Origin: Benincasa hispida
Lineage: Eukaryota; Streptophyta; Magnoliopsida; Cucurbitales; Cucurbitaceae
NCBI RefSeq assembly: GCF_009727055.1
Contig: NC_052351.1
Location: 12,924,882 to 12,988,881, forward strand
Direction of reading: 5' to 3'
Length of the DNA stretch: 64,000 nucleotides
Shown here: positions 12,973 through 27,100 of the stretch, in pieces
How positions within the stretch are numbered: position 1 is the first letter of the stretch
Layout: every line of letters starts with the position of its first letter
Translations under genes and position numbers: made by a program
The notes under the pieces: model-generated
What the model saw: the letters and a program-made list of their open reading frames with translations, nothing else
Told to the model about the DNA's origin: nothing
The model's database searches: none

Positions 12973-13741
12973 ACTGCAATTCCATTGTGTAGTTGGCTCA
13001 ATTTGCCCGTCGTTTTGAACCTTCTGAGATACTTTGTAATTGTGTAATGCATGCAAAGGTTAATGGTTAGTATTAATCTTTCCCATGACTTCATATTTTC
13101 AGCTTCATTCACTCTACTACAACAACAGTCTCTCTATACTTGGACAATGTTCAGGATGAGATCTCATGGTTTTAAGACTGTTATTCGCATCCCAACAAAT
13201 CTGATTCATTAGAAAAATGTTTAAATACTATTTCGGTTCCTGTACTTCTAAATTTGATTCATTTTGGTCTTTAAATACTTTCAAATGTTCATTTTCATTC
13301 CAATACTTACAACTATGGTACATTTTGGTCTTTGAACTATCATAAAATGACCATTTTGACCCCTTGCAAATGAAAATGAAGGGAACAAAATGATTTTTTT
13401 TTTTTTATAGTTTTTGAAAGTATAAGAACCTAAATGACCAAAACAAAAAATACATGGACCAAAGTAAACCTTAGGAAATAAAAAACTTGCTATCTCATGA
13501 GAGAGGGAGGAGAGGGGTGAGATAATCCTGCTACAGTGAGGGGGAAAAAGTTTGCTAAAGGGTTAAGATGCATGTAAGATAAAAAAGAGATGGCATTATG
13601 TAAGGTACAATCTTGAAGAACGATCCATTCAGACTTCTTGGTTGATTCAGAAGTGTTAAAATGAAATGGCGTCAACACCATATAAAGCTAAAGGAAAAAT
13701 GGCTTTGGAATATTTCATTACACAGGATGCCTATTCTAACG
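12973..13741. other. Intergenic region between convergent genes
   Basis: This 769-bp interval holds the 3' ends of the HIPP gene (plus) and KINB2 (minus). Between 13205 and 13480 there are phrases of the 'ttttggtcttt' type, typical of decayed repeats. I see no additional gene and no strong canonical AATAAA signal. Confidence 0.5.
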
Positions 13742-16700
13742 CTATCTCTGCAAGGATTTATAAAGCACGACGGTTACGTACTTTGCAAGGAACCGGTGAG
13801 TCATTCCGAGTGCAACGACGGAGGGGCCACCCCTTTCCTTCTGCATGTAAAGATGATTCAGCACTACATGCTGAGGTCTTGATAAAGGAGGTAAAATCTC
13901 ATTGTGTGGGCAAGGCATGTCGAGCAGTGTGGTTTTCAAGTGTGGAGGAGCCAATGGGGGTTCCTTTGAATAATCATCAGCTCCAAGCTGCAAACTGTTG
14001 TAACTTGACTCTGGGGACTGAGGAGGTTCAAAGCTGGAAATGCTTTCGATGTCTTCTGGGACATAGTCCTGCAACATTTATCAATTAGAAAATAAGTTCT
14101 ATAAGCTTCTATTCCAAATACAACACCAGAATGACAGGTCTCCACACATCCATTTTTGAATATGGATTAAGCAGAATCCTCATTTTAATTTCTATTAAAG
14201 ACCAAATAAATGCAATTCTCAACTCATAACAATCAGATAAAATGACTATTCAAGTAAAACATCAAAGGATAGAAAGATATCAAATGTTGCAAGGATGCGT
14301 CTGATAAGGCATAAATGGAAGGTTTGATCCCATTAAAATATTGAAACTATAGCTATGGAAAAATACGAAGGAGTTTTTGGCCCTCCAACATCATAAGTTG
14401 GTGTTAAATAACTCAACTTCAATAGTGTTACTAACGAAGTTTGCACATTTATCGAAAAACTCTATCTTACAACTCTACACCCCAAACATAGACTTTTTAA
14501 TTCCAACATATTAACTCCAAACTTCATAACTCAACTAGCACCCCAAACAGCACTGAATATTTTTGCAATCATGTTTCACATCAGTTGATTATTAAGCTTC
14601 TTGACTAAAATGAGTGAGTCATCCATGATAGGAAAAACAGATGCTCAGCTATTTTTTCTGTTAGGAATCGACAAAATGCTAAGTTCTCTTGAAACTAAAT
14701 AGTTTGGATTCTAGAAAACAACAGCATCATAACCAAGGTAGTCTCAAATGAGAGCAAGCTGATTATCAATCCTGAGTTCCAGATTAGAAAGCTCCATACT
14801 TGGTAATTTTAACAAAAAATAATCAAAATCATCAATTTTTATGCATCTCACCAAACCGAGTTTCATTGAGAATCTTCCATTTCAATCCCAACAGTAAAAT
14901 CAGTGATGGCAATAGGTTCTCCTACTTCCATTCATAAGCAGCGATAAGCAAGAAAGCAATCTTTACCTGCAAGTCCAAGATATTGTAAGCATTGCCTGCA
15001 TCATCTTGGGCCCAAGGCAAGTCAGGAGCATATCTCCATTGTCCATCAGCAATAAACCTATACTGGTAAACACCAGAAGGCAATACCTTCATAATCGTGA
15101 AGTCCTTCCCGGATCTCTGCAAGGGTATTCTGATCAGGAAGAAGACATCGAATATCAGATGGCAGTCAATCGAGTAAGAAACTAACTATAAAGTGAGAGA
15201 ACAGAGCAACAAACTTCATTTTCCAATTATCCCAAGATCCCTCAACAGCTACTTCCTTGCCTCCATGGCTCCACGTAATCATCGTTGGGATTCCTTGTTC
15301 ACTACTGACATCATCGAACCATGAACTGTTATGCATCCAAGACTGGCTTGAGCTGTGCACTTCATCAGGTCTTGGCAGTGGAACGACCGGTACCTGTAAG
15401 ACAGATAGAGGAACTCAAAATTATGGCTTGCAAAGATGGAAGGTGCAGACAATGAAGAAAAGAAACCAGTTGACAGCTCACAGAATAATTCTCACCACAA
15501 TCTAGAGTAATACTATTGATGAAAACTAAAGAGGAACATTGTGGTTATAGTTCAACAGCATCTCTTGACTGTTTTCCAGAGTCCAAAATGGGTAACTTAC
15601 TAGGCATTCAAAGTGAATTGGCAAGTTAGTTGAGTTATAAGAAAACTAACTTGGGTTAAATTATACAAAATATCCTTATACTTTGATGTAAGTTTTAATT
15701 ACGCCCTTAGACTCTGAAGTTTTCATTCTAACCCTTGACTTTGAAATCAGTCCAGAAAAATATTAAGAAATTTCTTTGAATAAAACGAAAAATAAAAATT
15801 TGCTAAACAGTTGATATGCAAAAACTGAAATGCACACAACATCATTTGCAATATCATTCATGTCAACATCTTTTGAGTTGTAATAGATGGCCACAACATC
15901 TTAATCATCTATATAATTAAAATTAATTGGTAAATGATGCTATGTACGCTTTCCAATTTTTATAATTAGTTGGTCTGTCAATTAATGTCATTCCTTCTAA
16001 CAAAAACACACAAGAGGAGGGAGAGGGGGGGGTAGGGTAAGAATCTATCCATGGGTGGTGCTTTTGAAATAATTTCGGTAAACTAAAGCTTTTCAAAATT
16101 TAGAGGCATGGTTGAAACCTACACCAAAGTTCAAGCTCATTTTGTATAATTTAACCAACGATTTTCTATCATTTTATTCCCAGTCAATCACCTCTCTCCA
16201 TCCCAGGTTGAGAGGATGACAGTGGTTTTTACACTTTCCTACAAGTACAAGTAGACAAATTCCATCTCCATGGTAAAATGGATCCTTAAATCAAGATGCC
16301 TTCTGTACAAAGATTCCAGAAAGCTTATACAACACAATACTGCAATGGGAAAACTAAAGATAGAGGCAGTCGATCGAATTTGCACAGAGAATTGTAGTGT
16401 AAGCCCTGTAGATTCACCAAAATCGTCCATCTATTCATGTTGGACTTGTATCAAACATATACTGTGCAGGTAAAGTAAGGACGCGAAAAGACCAAGATTC
16501 CTAGCAGAAGCTTATCGAAAAAGGAAACAAAAGGCATTTCCAATTACATACAACACCAAACATTCCCACCCCATATCAATTTTCATTGAAAGGCAAAGTT
16601 CAGGGAACTAACTCACTTGGGGAGTAAACATCAATGGAGATGGAATGGCGCGAGGGCTATGAGGAGGAGAATGACCCATCAACTCTCCAGGCGGATCGCC

Positions 16701-16814
16701 GGCATGGTAGCCAAGATGGGCATCGGGCGGCGCANGGCCACCGACTTCTTCATCTTCTTCTTCAGCCCCAGATGGGTTACCATCCTCATCTTCTCTCCCG
16801 TTCACATTCCCCAT
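13742..16814 (-). CDS. KINB2: SnRK1 (SNF1-related kinase) regulatory subunit beta-2
   Basis: Four exons on the minus strand: 16617-16814, 15215-15393, 14967-15129 and 13742-14068. Phases agree and give 288 aa. The N-terminus MGNVN carries Gly2, the usual N-myristoylation signal. A proline/serine motif [12 protein letters not shown] typical of the beta-2 type is at about 46-57. The CBM48/AMPK-beta glycogen-binding-like domain is at about 100-180, with the VEGSWDNWK core and the PSGVYQYRF strand. The ASC domain at about 200-288 ends in the conserved [18 protein letters not shown] and binds the kinase alpha and gamma subunits. The protein is the scaffold and targeting subunit of the SnRK1 energy-sensing kinase. 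The start is at the MGN methionine, which the myristoylation motif requires. An undetermined base at 16735 leaves one exon 1 codon (CNT) ambiguous. Intron 1 is 1.2 kb. Confidence 0.95.
16735..16735. other. Undetermined base (N) inside KINB2 exon 1
   Basis: A single N occurs in a GC-rich stretch of the first KINB2 exon. On the coding strand the codon is CNT, so the residue could be Leu, Pro, His or Arg. The reading frame continues correctly on both sides, so no length error is implied. Confidence 0.95.
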
Positions 16815-18160
16815 TAATACGAACAAGAATAAATGTAAAGTAAATAAAAATATAAAAAACCCAACTCGTGGAATCCTCTGTGGGGGGCGAAAAAGAAAGA
16901 AAAAGGGTGGGGGGAAAACGATTCTCCACAGCAAAAAGAAAAATCAAGTGATTAGGGACCACATCAAAGAGAAACCCTCGTAAGGCTAAGCTTCATAGTT
17001 CATCCTGAAGAAATTGCAAGGGAATCAAAAGGGGATAAAATTGAAAACCCAAAGAAAGAGAAGATGGAAAACTGTAAACAGAGTGAAGAAGAAGAAGAAG
17101 AAGAAGGGGATTTGGAAAAACGAAGCGGAAAGATTAATCTTGTTTTGTCCGATGAGTTAGGAAGATGGAATGGTGGCCCAAAGATGATGGGGTTTAAAGG
17201 ATAACAAGAATCATCGTCACGTCATGGTTGACAAAGTCCTTGCTCCGGATCCCCACTCATCGCCTCCATCCATTTATTTTTGCTAATTTACAGCCTTCTT
17301 CTTCCCTTTGATGCTTTCTTAGTTTCTTTTTCCCCCCAATCGTGGATGCCACGTTCTAACCTCCTTGTGGGCTAATTTCCCCACTTTGCTTTCTTTCATT
17401 TTACTCATCAAAAATCACATCTTTCCACAATAGAGCCAAACTGTTTTGCAGTGAAAATGACAACTTTGTTTCATCCCCACACAAAAACCCTTATTTCTCT
17501 TTGCTTTTTCTTTTTCCTCCATACTACCTTCTTTTTCTCTTGGTTTATGGGAATTTACCCCTCTGTTTCTCATTTAGAATCTTCAAAGTTGTTATACATT
17601 ATTATGATGGTTTGAAATGTGAAAGGTTGAGACTTTCTTTCTTTTGGGAAAAAAAATAAAAATAAAAAAATTTACGGATATGGGTTGAAAAGACCGCATC
17701 ACAAACTTTGAAATTTATATTACATGTTCATGTCAATTGAGCTCACGTTGATTTAATAATAAAATGTTAAAATGCAATTGTCAAATTATAAATTTGCAAA
17801 ATCCATTAGTATTTCAAATTATTCTATTTCAAGTGATACCATAATTTATTTGAAATATACACAGCATGAGAGAGTGAGGGACAAAATAGAATGGGAGGAG
17901 AATGTTGAATGAAATTGATTCTATTTCTAGCCATAAGGAGGTCAGACATTAAAACCATCAGATTCATTGTTGTCCTCTTATTTCCATCAACAGTCCATAG
18001 GGAAGCACAAAATCTTCCCTGTTTTAAATATCTGAAACAAGGGTATGGTTCAAAGGCCTAAAAAATGAAGCAAAGAAACAAGATTCATGCTGCTTGGCAA
18101 ATGTGTACATTATGAGCAGATCAAGAAACATAGTATCTATTAAGGACTGATTATGAGGCC
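16815..18160. other. KINB2 upstream region
   Basis: This interval carries the 5' leader and promoter of KINB2 (minus strand) and, at its right end, the 3' end of the Nudix gene. A (GAA)n run lies in the leader at 17085-17106. From about 17200 to 17560 the sequence is T- and C-rich on the plus strand. I see no further gene and cannot place a TATA box with confidence. Confidence 0.5.
17085..17106 (+). repeat. (GAA)n microsatellite in KINB2 leader
   Basis: Seven GAA units lie about 270 bp upstream of the KINB2 start codon. On the transcribed strand it reads (TTC)n, typical of pyrimidine-rich plant 5' leaders. Confidence 0.85.
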
Positions 18161-21100
18161 TCACCGCCTGTTCAGGTCGTATTCATTTAGGTACAAAAAG
18201 TTTCTTTTACTCGAAAACGCTGTGGAAGTGAGCACAGGAGAAAATCCAGAATACTGCTTCTCAATCTTTGTGACACAAATGTTGTTGATGTACTTCAATA
18301 CTTCGTGTTTTTGGATCAATGGTTGAGCGGTGTAGTCCTCGAGTTTCATCCACTGCAACGATAATGGTTACAACAGTTACACAAGTGGCAGCTATTGGTG
18401 TAAATCTTACTTGGGAAGTCTTTTTCATCAGATGCAATTGTAAGGATTAATCAGTATTGCAATTGAACTAACCAAAATTCAACTAGAAAAGATGGTTATT
18501 TCACCACAAATATCAGAACATTCATACAGGTCTGAAAGTTTACGAGGCAATTGATTTAACATTTTGTACCATGATATATGCACCAAGTTTCAAGTTTATG
18601 ATTACTAAGATCTGATTTGATCTGTTACATGACATGTTGCTGTAAAGTATTTCGTTTTCATGTTGTTAGTATTGCGCAGTAAACCCGGACGTACCTGTGC
18701 ATCCTCTATCTCCAGTTCTTGCTTGCTTATTTCAGAGGTTAGTGGTTTCAACATGCAAACGAAGAACAAATCTGATTTCCCAAAGAATGCTTGGTGAGTC
18801 TGTCTGCAAAAATTTGAATGGGATACAAAATAATAAAAAGAGCAATAAACTTTAGTGAGAAAAAGAAAAGAATTGAACAACATCCTCTGTCTTTGCGGAC
18901 ACTAAACATGCAATCTTAAGAGGTTAAAAGAAGAATTTATGGCTATAAATGCTAGCCAAATTCTATCGACCATTCAAACTGTTATTGAAAAGTGTAACTT
19001 CATACCTGAATGCTAAAACTTCCACAAATTCTGTATCGATCTGTAGAAGCATAAACCTGGAAACTTTAGGATAACTTCTTATTGGGACTAACATGATAAA
19101 CAACTGATGACCAGATAATATAAGCTTATTTGATCATGTAACTTATTTAACTTACACCAGTCTCTTCTCTGACTTCTCTCTCTGCAGCTTTGCATATATC
19201 TTCCCCCTTGATATTAGCAAGCCAAGTAATTGCAAGATTATAAATATACTTATATGCAGATATGGAATCAGTGCGTAACCGAAACTATTTACCTCATCCA
19301 CAACTCCTGTGGGAAACTTCCATACACCAGTCCCTCGGAACATTCCACTCTTTTCCTGAACCACGAGTACCTAAAATTTTCACCAAATTATAGCACATAT
19401 TCGGACGTGGAACATTTGTTTAAATGCTCATGAATGCATTTGAACAAATGATAAAATTTTAGATACTAAAAATAGACAACAGTAAAAGCTAATACAATAA
19501 TTTTTCAAACAAGTACCGCCAGATTTATGATGCAGATGCAGAACATTAAATAACAAAAATTGATGTCCCTCTGTCATACATGTTAAAGACTGGCCAATTT
19601 ATGGAATTACAACTTAAATTCCATAAAACTATTGTTAAAAGATAGAAAATAGAGAACACTAAGTTTACGTGGAAAATCCTACGACAGGGAGAAAAAACCA
19701 CAATAGAGAGTCTCTTTTTATTATTTTAACATAAAATGAAAATTACAAGAGAAGTCATATTTATAGGCTCTAGCAAGCCCTAATACAAAAAAGGAAATAA
19801 ATCTAGGGTAAAATAAAATACTAAAATACCCTCGGGGCTATAAACTATCAACAAAGCCCCTTATTTCTAACACTCCCCCTCAAGTTGGGGTATAGATGTC
19901 AATCAAACCCAACTTGCTAATGCATGAGTCAAAACTTTGCTTGTAACCCTTTGGTGAGAATATCAACGACTTGTTGACTAGATGGAATATATGGAATACA
20001 AATACTGCCATTGTCTAGTTTCTTTTTTATAAAGTGTCTATCAATCTCTACATGTTTCATTCTATCATGTTGTACAAGATTATTGGCTATGCTTATAGCC
20101 GCTTTATTATTAAAATAGAGCTTTATAGGTAAAACCCTGTCTTGGTGAAGATCATGCAGAACTTTCTTCAACCAGATTTCTTCACAGATTCCCAAACTCA
20201 TAGTTCTGTATTCAGCTTCAGCACGGCTTCTAGCAACACACTTTGCTTCTTACTTCTCCAAGTAATTAGGTTACCTCACACAAAAGTACAGTATCTAGAG
20301 GTAAACTTTCTATCAATAACTAATCCTGCCCAATCAGAGTCGGTATAAGCCTCAATGCATTTCCTGTCAGTTTTCCTGAACATTAGACCTTTACCCGAAG
20401 AGCTTTTCAAATATCTCAGAATCCGATTCACAGGTTCCATATGTTCTTCATAGGGTGCCTGCATAAACTGACTAACAATACTGACAACATAGGAAATATC
20501 TGGTCTAGTGAGAGATAAGTAAATCAACTTTCCCACTAGACGTTGATACCTCTATTTATCAACAGGAACTTTGTCAACAGAATCTCCCAATTTCACATTG
20601 AATTCAATAGGAGTGTTAGCAGGTCTACATCCAGTCATACCTATTTCTTTTGATAGGTCAAGAGTGAATTTCCGTTGTGAGATAGAGATCCCTTCCTTTG
20701 ATTTTACCACCTCCATTCCAAGGAAATACTTTAGATTCCCTAGATCTTTGATCTCAAACTCGTCAGCCATTTTCTTTTTTAGCCTGGTGATCTCAGTAAT
20801 ATCATTTCCTGATAGGACAATATCATCTACATACACAGAACAACAATTTTCCCAGATACTGACCTTTTTGTAAACAAAGTGTGATCAGAGTGACTTTACA
20901 AAGGTAATAAACATGTCGAACCACGCTCTCAGGGACAGTTTCAAACCATACAAAGACTCCTGAGTTTACAAATCCGATGATCAAATTGAGCTTTAAAACT
21001 TGGGGGAGGGCTCATATAAACCTTTTCTTCTAATTCACCATTTAAAAATGCATTTTTTACATCAAGTTGATGGAGAGGCCAGTCTTTATTAACTACAACA

Positions 21101-24100
21101 AAAAGGACTCAGACCGTGTTTAACTTTACTACAGAAGAGAAAGTCTCAAAATAATCTATTCCATAAGTTTGAGTAAACCCTTTTGCTACAAGTCTAACCT
21201 TGTACCTGTATAGAGTTCCACCTGATTTATACTTTAGAGTGAACACCCACTTGCACCCAACTGTTTTATGCCCTTTAAGAAGAGCTACAAGGTCCCACAT
21301 ATCATTCTTTTCAGAAGCTCTCATTTCTTCCATGATGACAGTCTTCCACTCAGGAATTTCCAAAGTCATATGTCTTGAAAAGTTAGGGTAGAAAAGAAAA
21401 ACACCAGAATTACGTGGAAAACCCTAGACCAAGGAGAAAAAACCACGATAAGAGTTTTTTATTTAATTCAGATACACAATACACATTACAGGGACAGGTA
21501 TATATAACCAAACAGTAAGAAACCCTAAACTGTAGACACCACATAAAAGGACCAAAACGCCCTTAGGGCTAAATTACAATTTCAACACTCCCCCTCAAGT
21601 TGGGGCGTAGATGTCAATGAGACCCAACTTGCTAACACAGGTGTCAAAAGTCTGTCTAGGGTAACCCTTTGGTGAGAACATCCACAACTTGTTGACTGGA
21701 CGGAACATAAGGAATGCAAATGCTACCGTTATCCAGTTTTTCTTTGATGAAGTGTCAGCCAATCTCAACGTATTTGATTCTGTCATGTTGAACCGGATTA
21801 TTTGTAATATTAACAACAACCTTGTTATCGCAGTAAAGTCTCATCAAGTCATGACTTTCTTGATGTAGATCTACCAGAACCTTCTTCAACCAAATCTCTT
21901 CACATATACCCAAGCTCATAGCCCTGTATTCGGCTTCGACACTGCTTCTAGCCACGACACCTTGCTTCTTACTTCTCCAGGTAACTAAATTTCCCCACAA
22001 AAGTACAGTATTCTGAGGTGGACTTCCTATCTGTAACAGAACCAGCCTAGTCCAAATCTGTGTAGGCCTCGATGCACCTTTTATCACGCTTTCTGAAAAC
22101 CAAGCCCTTTCCAGGAGAAGACTTTAGATACCTCAAAATTCGTGTAACCGCCTCCATGTGTCTTTCATACGAAGCCTGCATAAACTGACTGACCAAGCTC
22201 ACTGCATATGATATATTAGGTCTGGTATGCAAAAGATATATCAGTTTCCCTACAAGCCGTTGATATCTCTCTTTGTTCACAGGAACATCATTTACTGACT
22301 CGATCAGATTGTAGTTGGCTTCTACCGGTGTATCTGCAGGTTTACACCCTGTCATTCCAGTCTCTCTCAACAAATCTCGAGTGTATTTCCTCTGAGACAT
22401 TGAGATCCCTTCCTTTGATCTTGCTACCTCCATTCCTAGGAAATATCTCAAGTCACCGAGATCTTTGATCTCAAACTCATCTGCCATTCGTCGTTTCAAC
22501 CTGTCAATCTCTGTTAAATCATCCCCTGACAGTATAATATCGTCAACATAGACAATCAAGACAACTATTTTCCCTAGTGCTGACTTCTTAGTGAACAAGG
22601 TGTGATCTGAATGTCCTTGAACAAACCCTTGAGATTTAACAAAGGTGGTGAACCGATCGAACCAACTTTAGGGGATTGCTTCAGGCCATACAAGGATTTT
22701 TTTAATTTACAAACCTGATTGTCGAACTGTGCTTCAAAACATGGAGGTGGGTTCATATATACCTTTTCTTCTAGCTCACCATTCAAAAAAGCATTTTTCA
22801 CATCCAACTAATGTAGAGGCCAGTCTTGATTAACAGCCACAAAGAGAAGAACATGAATAGTGTTAAGTTTTGCCACAGGTGAGAAAGTTTCTGAGTAATC
22901 CACTTCATACGTCTGAGTGAATCTTTTTGCAACCAATCTAGCCTTATATCTGTCGAGAGTTCCATCTGACTTGTATTTGACAGTAAAAACCCACTTACAC
23001 CCTATTATTTTGTGACCTCTCGGAAGACTAACCAGATTCCACGGTTTGTTAGTCTCAAGAGCCCACATTTCCTCCATAATTGCAGCTCGCCATTCAGGAA
23101 TTTCCAGAGCCTTGTGCACATTGCCTGGAATCATCACAGTGTCAAGGCTAGTGGTGAAAGCTCTAAATCTCGTAGACAGGTTACTGTAAGACAAGAAGCT
23201 TTTCATAGAGTGTTTGGTGCACGACCTTGTACCTTTTCGCAGAGCTATCGGCAAATCCAAGGTAGCATCAATCTCACTAATCTTATCTGCCTGTTCATCT
23301 GTACCCAACTGTTGTTCATTTTCAGTCCCCTGAGCATCACTTGGCGCTTCATTACTACCATCATCCCTGACTTCGCCAGAGTTCACTATATCACCTTCAA
23401 CATACTCATTGTCATTGTGACTAGCCTCAGCCGGTTCTAGTTCTGACTCTTGAACACCTTCCGACGGAGCAACAGGAGGAACAATTTCGGGAACTATTTC
23501 CTTTTGGAGATGCTTCCTATAGTAGGTTATCCAAGGCACTTGTTTTGTAGGGAGGACAAGCTCATTTGTTTCAGGGATAGGTTCAGGAAATAGGTCTAAC
23601 GGAACAGAGTAGGTGGAAGTGTTAGCCTCTTCACTCGAAGTCTCCCCCTGAAGAGGACTAACGGGAAAGAAGGGTTTGTCTTCTAGAAATATGACATCCA
23701 TGGTGATAAAGTACTTTCGAGAAGAAGGCTGAAAGCACTTGTAGCCCCGTTGATGGAGCGGATACCCAACAAAGACACATTTTTGGGCCCTAGGAGCAAA
23801 TTTACTTTGGTGAGGACCGTGATTATGAACGAAAACGGTGCACCCAAACACCCGAAGAGGAACATCTGGGAAAAGGCGGGTGGACGAGACAGATTCTTTA
23901 AAATGCTCTAAGGGGGTTTGGAATTTGAGCACACGGGAGGGCATCCGATTGATGAGATGAGATGCAGTAAGTACAACATCTCCCCAGAGATATGAGGGTA
24001 AGGATGCAAGTATCCTGAGAGATCGGGCTACTTCAATGAGGTGGCGATTTTTTCGTTCAGCCACCCCATTCTGCTGAGGAGTATAGGCACAAGAATTTTG

Positions 24101-27100
24101 GTGAACGATACCTTTAGAGTCTAAAAACTCACGAAGGGACTAATTAACAAATTCACACCCATTGTCACTTCGAAGAATGGCGATTTTGGTATTGAACTGG
24201 GTTTCGACGATGGTGTAAAACTGTTGAAAGACCGTCGTCACTTCAGACTTGTCTGTAAGAAGGAACACCCATGTAAGACAGGTGTGATCATCTATGAAGG
24301 TGACAAACCATCGTTTACCTAACACCGTTGTGACATTCGACGGACCCCCAACATCACTATGTATCAGGTGGAAGGGCCGGGAAGGTTTCTAGGGTTGTGA
24401 GGTAAAAGACGCCCTAGGCTGTTTTGCACGAATACAAACATCACACGGCAAAGACAACACATTTACATTTCGAAATAAATGGGGAAATAGATATTTCATA
24501 TAATGAAAGTTTGGATGTCCAAGACAAAAATGGCATAATAAGAAATCAATTTCAAAAAAAGTAAGAGAAGACAGTAAACAAGTGCTAGATAAACTCCTAG
24601 AAGAAGCATCCTCGAAGAGGAAATAGAGCCCCCTATCGTGCCGGGCAGTGCCAATCATCTTCCCGAAGCTCAGGTCCTGAAACGAAACATTATCTGTTGA
24701 GAACACAACTTTGCAGTTCAAATCTCTAGTTAACTTACTGATTAATAGCAAATTATAAGATATCTTTGGCACATGTAAGACATTCTATAAAATCAGTCCT
24801 TGAATTGGAGATAAATGGCCCTTTCCAGCAACAGGGGCAAATACCCATTTGCAATTCTTATTCTCTCATTTCCAGCACTTGGATAATAGGAGAGGAATTG
24901 ACCAGATGATCTAGTTAGATGGTTCGTTGCTCCGGAATCAAGGATCCAGGATTCATCTCCCTCAGCAAAGAAACTAAAGGAATGGGGAGTACCTGATTGG
25001 ACAATATTGCCAGTTCTAACTGTACCTGGATCCACTTGATTAGTTCCTGGAGGAGCACCATCAACTGTTTCACTAACGAAGGCTCGACTGGACTTAGATT
25101 TATCGTTCGAAGGACGCCGCTTGCCATTTGGAGGTCAACCATGTAATTTCCAGCATTGATCTTTCGTATGCCACGGTTTCTTACAATGTTCACAAATTGG
25201 AGGGGTCTTTCCACTCCGTTTGTCATTCTCTAATCCAGATGACTTGACTCCAAACGCAGCAGAGTCTAAGGCATTAGTCGTTGTACCATTCATAGCGCTA
25301 GTTCGATCTTCTTCCAATCTGACCTCTGAGCAAACTTCTATTAGGGACGACACTGGTCTTTGTCCCAAAATTCGGCTCTAAACACCATCAAATTTCGAGT
25401 TTAAGCTAGCCAGAAAATCATATACGTGGTCAGCCTCCTCAATCTTCGAATACTGAACCCCGTCAACTGGGCAATTCCAAACTATTTCCCGACACGGATC
25501 CATTTCTTGCCACAATAGTGATAATTTATTGAAATAGGATGTTACATCGACAGTCCCCTACTTGCACTCATGCACCTATTTTCTCAATGTATAAAGGCGT
25601 GAAGCATTCTGCCTCTTCGAATAAAGTTTCTGGACAGCTTCCCAAATATCCCGAGCCGAAGCTGAGTAAAGAAGAGGCTTCCCGATCTGGGGTTCCATAT
25701 TGTTTATTAAAATTGAGCGAGGGAGAGAATCCTCCCCCCTTCCATATACGTTCCTGAGGATCCCCAGGGTTTGGTCTGGATATCTCCTTAGTTAGATACC
25801 CGAACTTATGCCATTCCTCGAGAACCATCCTCACAGATTATGATCAAGAAAAATAGTTCTGGCCATTAAGTTTTTCGCCGATAGAAATTCCTGCAGAATT
25901 GTCCACAGAACCAGATGTAATGTTTGCGAAAGGTAAAGTAGGGTAAGCATTTACTGGAGTTTTTGAACATAACGGAACTCTCGGGTATGTATCTGGTAGA
26001 AAATCAGTTGACGGATTGGTCGTAGATCTAACGGCTACCCCAAGCGCAAGAATCTGCTGCTGCAAATTTGCCAATTGCTGTTGAACGCTAACGGTCCCAT
26101 TAAAAATCGTTGTAGGTTGTTTCTGCCCATAGACCCCTGATGATATGGTTTCTTCCGTTGTAGGTTGAACGCTAACGGTCCCATTAAAAATCGTTGTAGG
26201 AGCTGGCTGACCAGAGGGTAAAAGGTAGGAGAAAAAAGCTTGCTGTAATGGGTTGGGCTGGACCGGGTTTGGTTGGACCGGTTGGTTTGGCTGGACTGGT
26301 TGGTTCAGGTGGATCATCTGGTTTGGTAGGTTCTGGTAGATCGAGAGGTCGGGCAAGTTCGGAAGGCTGGGTAGATCAAGGTAGGTTGAGGTCTGGTTCA
26401 GATTTATCGAGGGATGGAAGGTCGAGGAGCTGGGCAGAGAAGACAAAAGGGAAAAAGATGAAAGGTGAGAGGACAACTGACCTGGAAAAACTCCATCGAT
26501 TGTGTTTGGGCTACGATCGGTAACGATTGGCGGTTGGAACGATGGAGTCGTCGACAGCAGGCGTTCGTGTCTGGTTGAAGTCGTCAACGGTAGCGACGGA
26601 GGTCCTCGATGGCAGTAACTGCTAGATCGACGAGAAGCTGTTGTCTCGTGTGTTGGATTTGAATCGGTCCAAGTAATGACCGTAGATATTGGTCGACGAC
26701 ANTTGGTTGGACCGGTTGGTTTGGCTGGACTGGTTGGTTCAGGTGGATCATCTGGTTTGGTAGGTTCTGGTAGATCGAGAGGTCGGGCAAGTTCGGATGG
26801 ATCGACGAGAAGCTGCTGTCCCGTGTGTTGGATTTGAATCGGTCCAAGTAATGACCGTAGATATTGGTCGACGACAGCCCTAATTTCAGCACTGTGAGAA
26901 ATTTCCCCTGGAATTCCATCCCCGGCTAGAGTCGATGACTGAATCTCTTCTATTCCAGCGACATTCTCATCACCATGCTCTGATACCATCTTGAAAAGTT
27001 AAGGTAGAAAAGAAAAACACCAGAGTTATGTGGAAAACCCTAGACCAGGGAGAAAAAACCACGATAAGAGTTTTTTATTTAATTCAGATACACAGTACAC

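Larger units (their letters stand above)
25560..26989 (-). pseudogene. Element B gag N-terminal region, partly rearranged
   Basis: The start codon ([12 protein letters not shown]) begins at 26989, with its A being the last base of the 5' LTR. A proline-rich stretch with repeated QPNQPVQ-type units follows. The conserved gag segment EKLNGQNYF lies near 25845-25875 and continues in another frame as [12 protein letters not shown] (25800-25834). A 381-codon open stretch covers 25844-26989 but passes through an N at 26702 that is flanked by duplicated sequence, so its middle part may be an assembly artefact. Gag would form the virus-like particle of the retrotransposon. Confidence 0.75.

Noticed and set aside
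13666..14088. 140-codon plus-strand frame over the last KINB2 exon
   Set aside because: It is the complement of the highly conserved ASC domain of KINB2.
23012..23440. 142-codon plus-strand frame inside element B
   Set aside because: It is the complement of the well-supported element B pol frame (RT and linker) and has no independent domain.
26248..26523. Gly-rich 91-codon plus-strand frame
   Set aside because: It is antisense to the proline-rich gag of element B; the Gly/Pro composition is a strand mirror.
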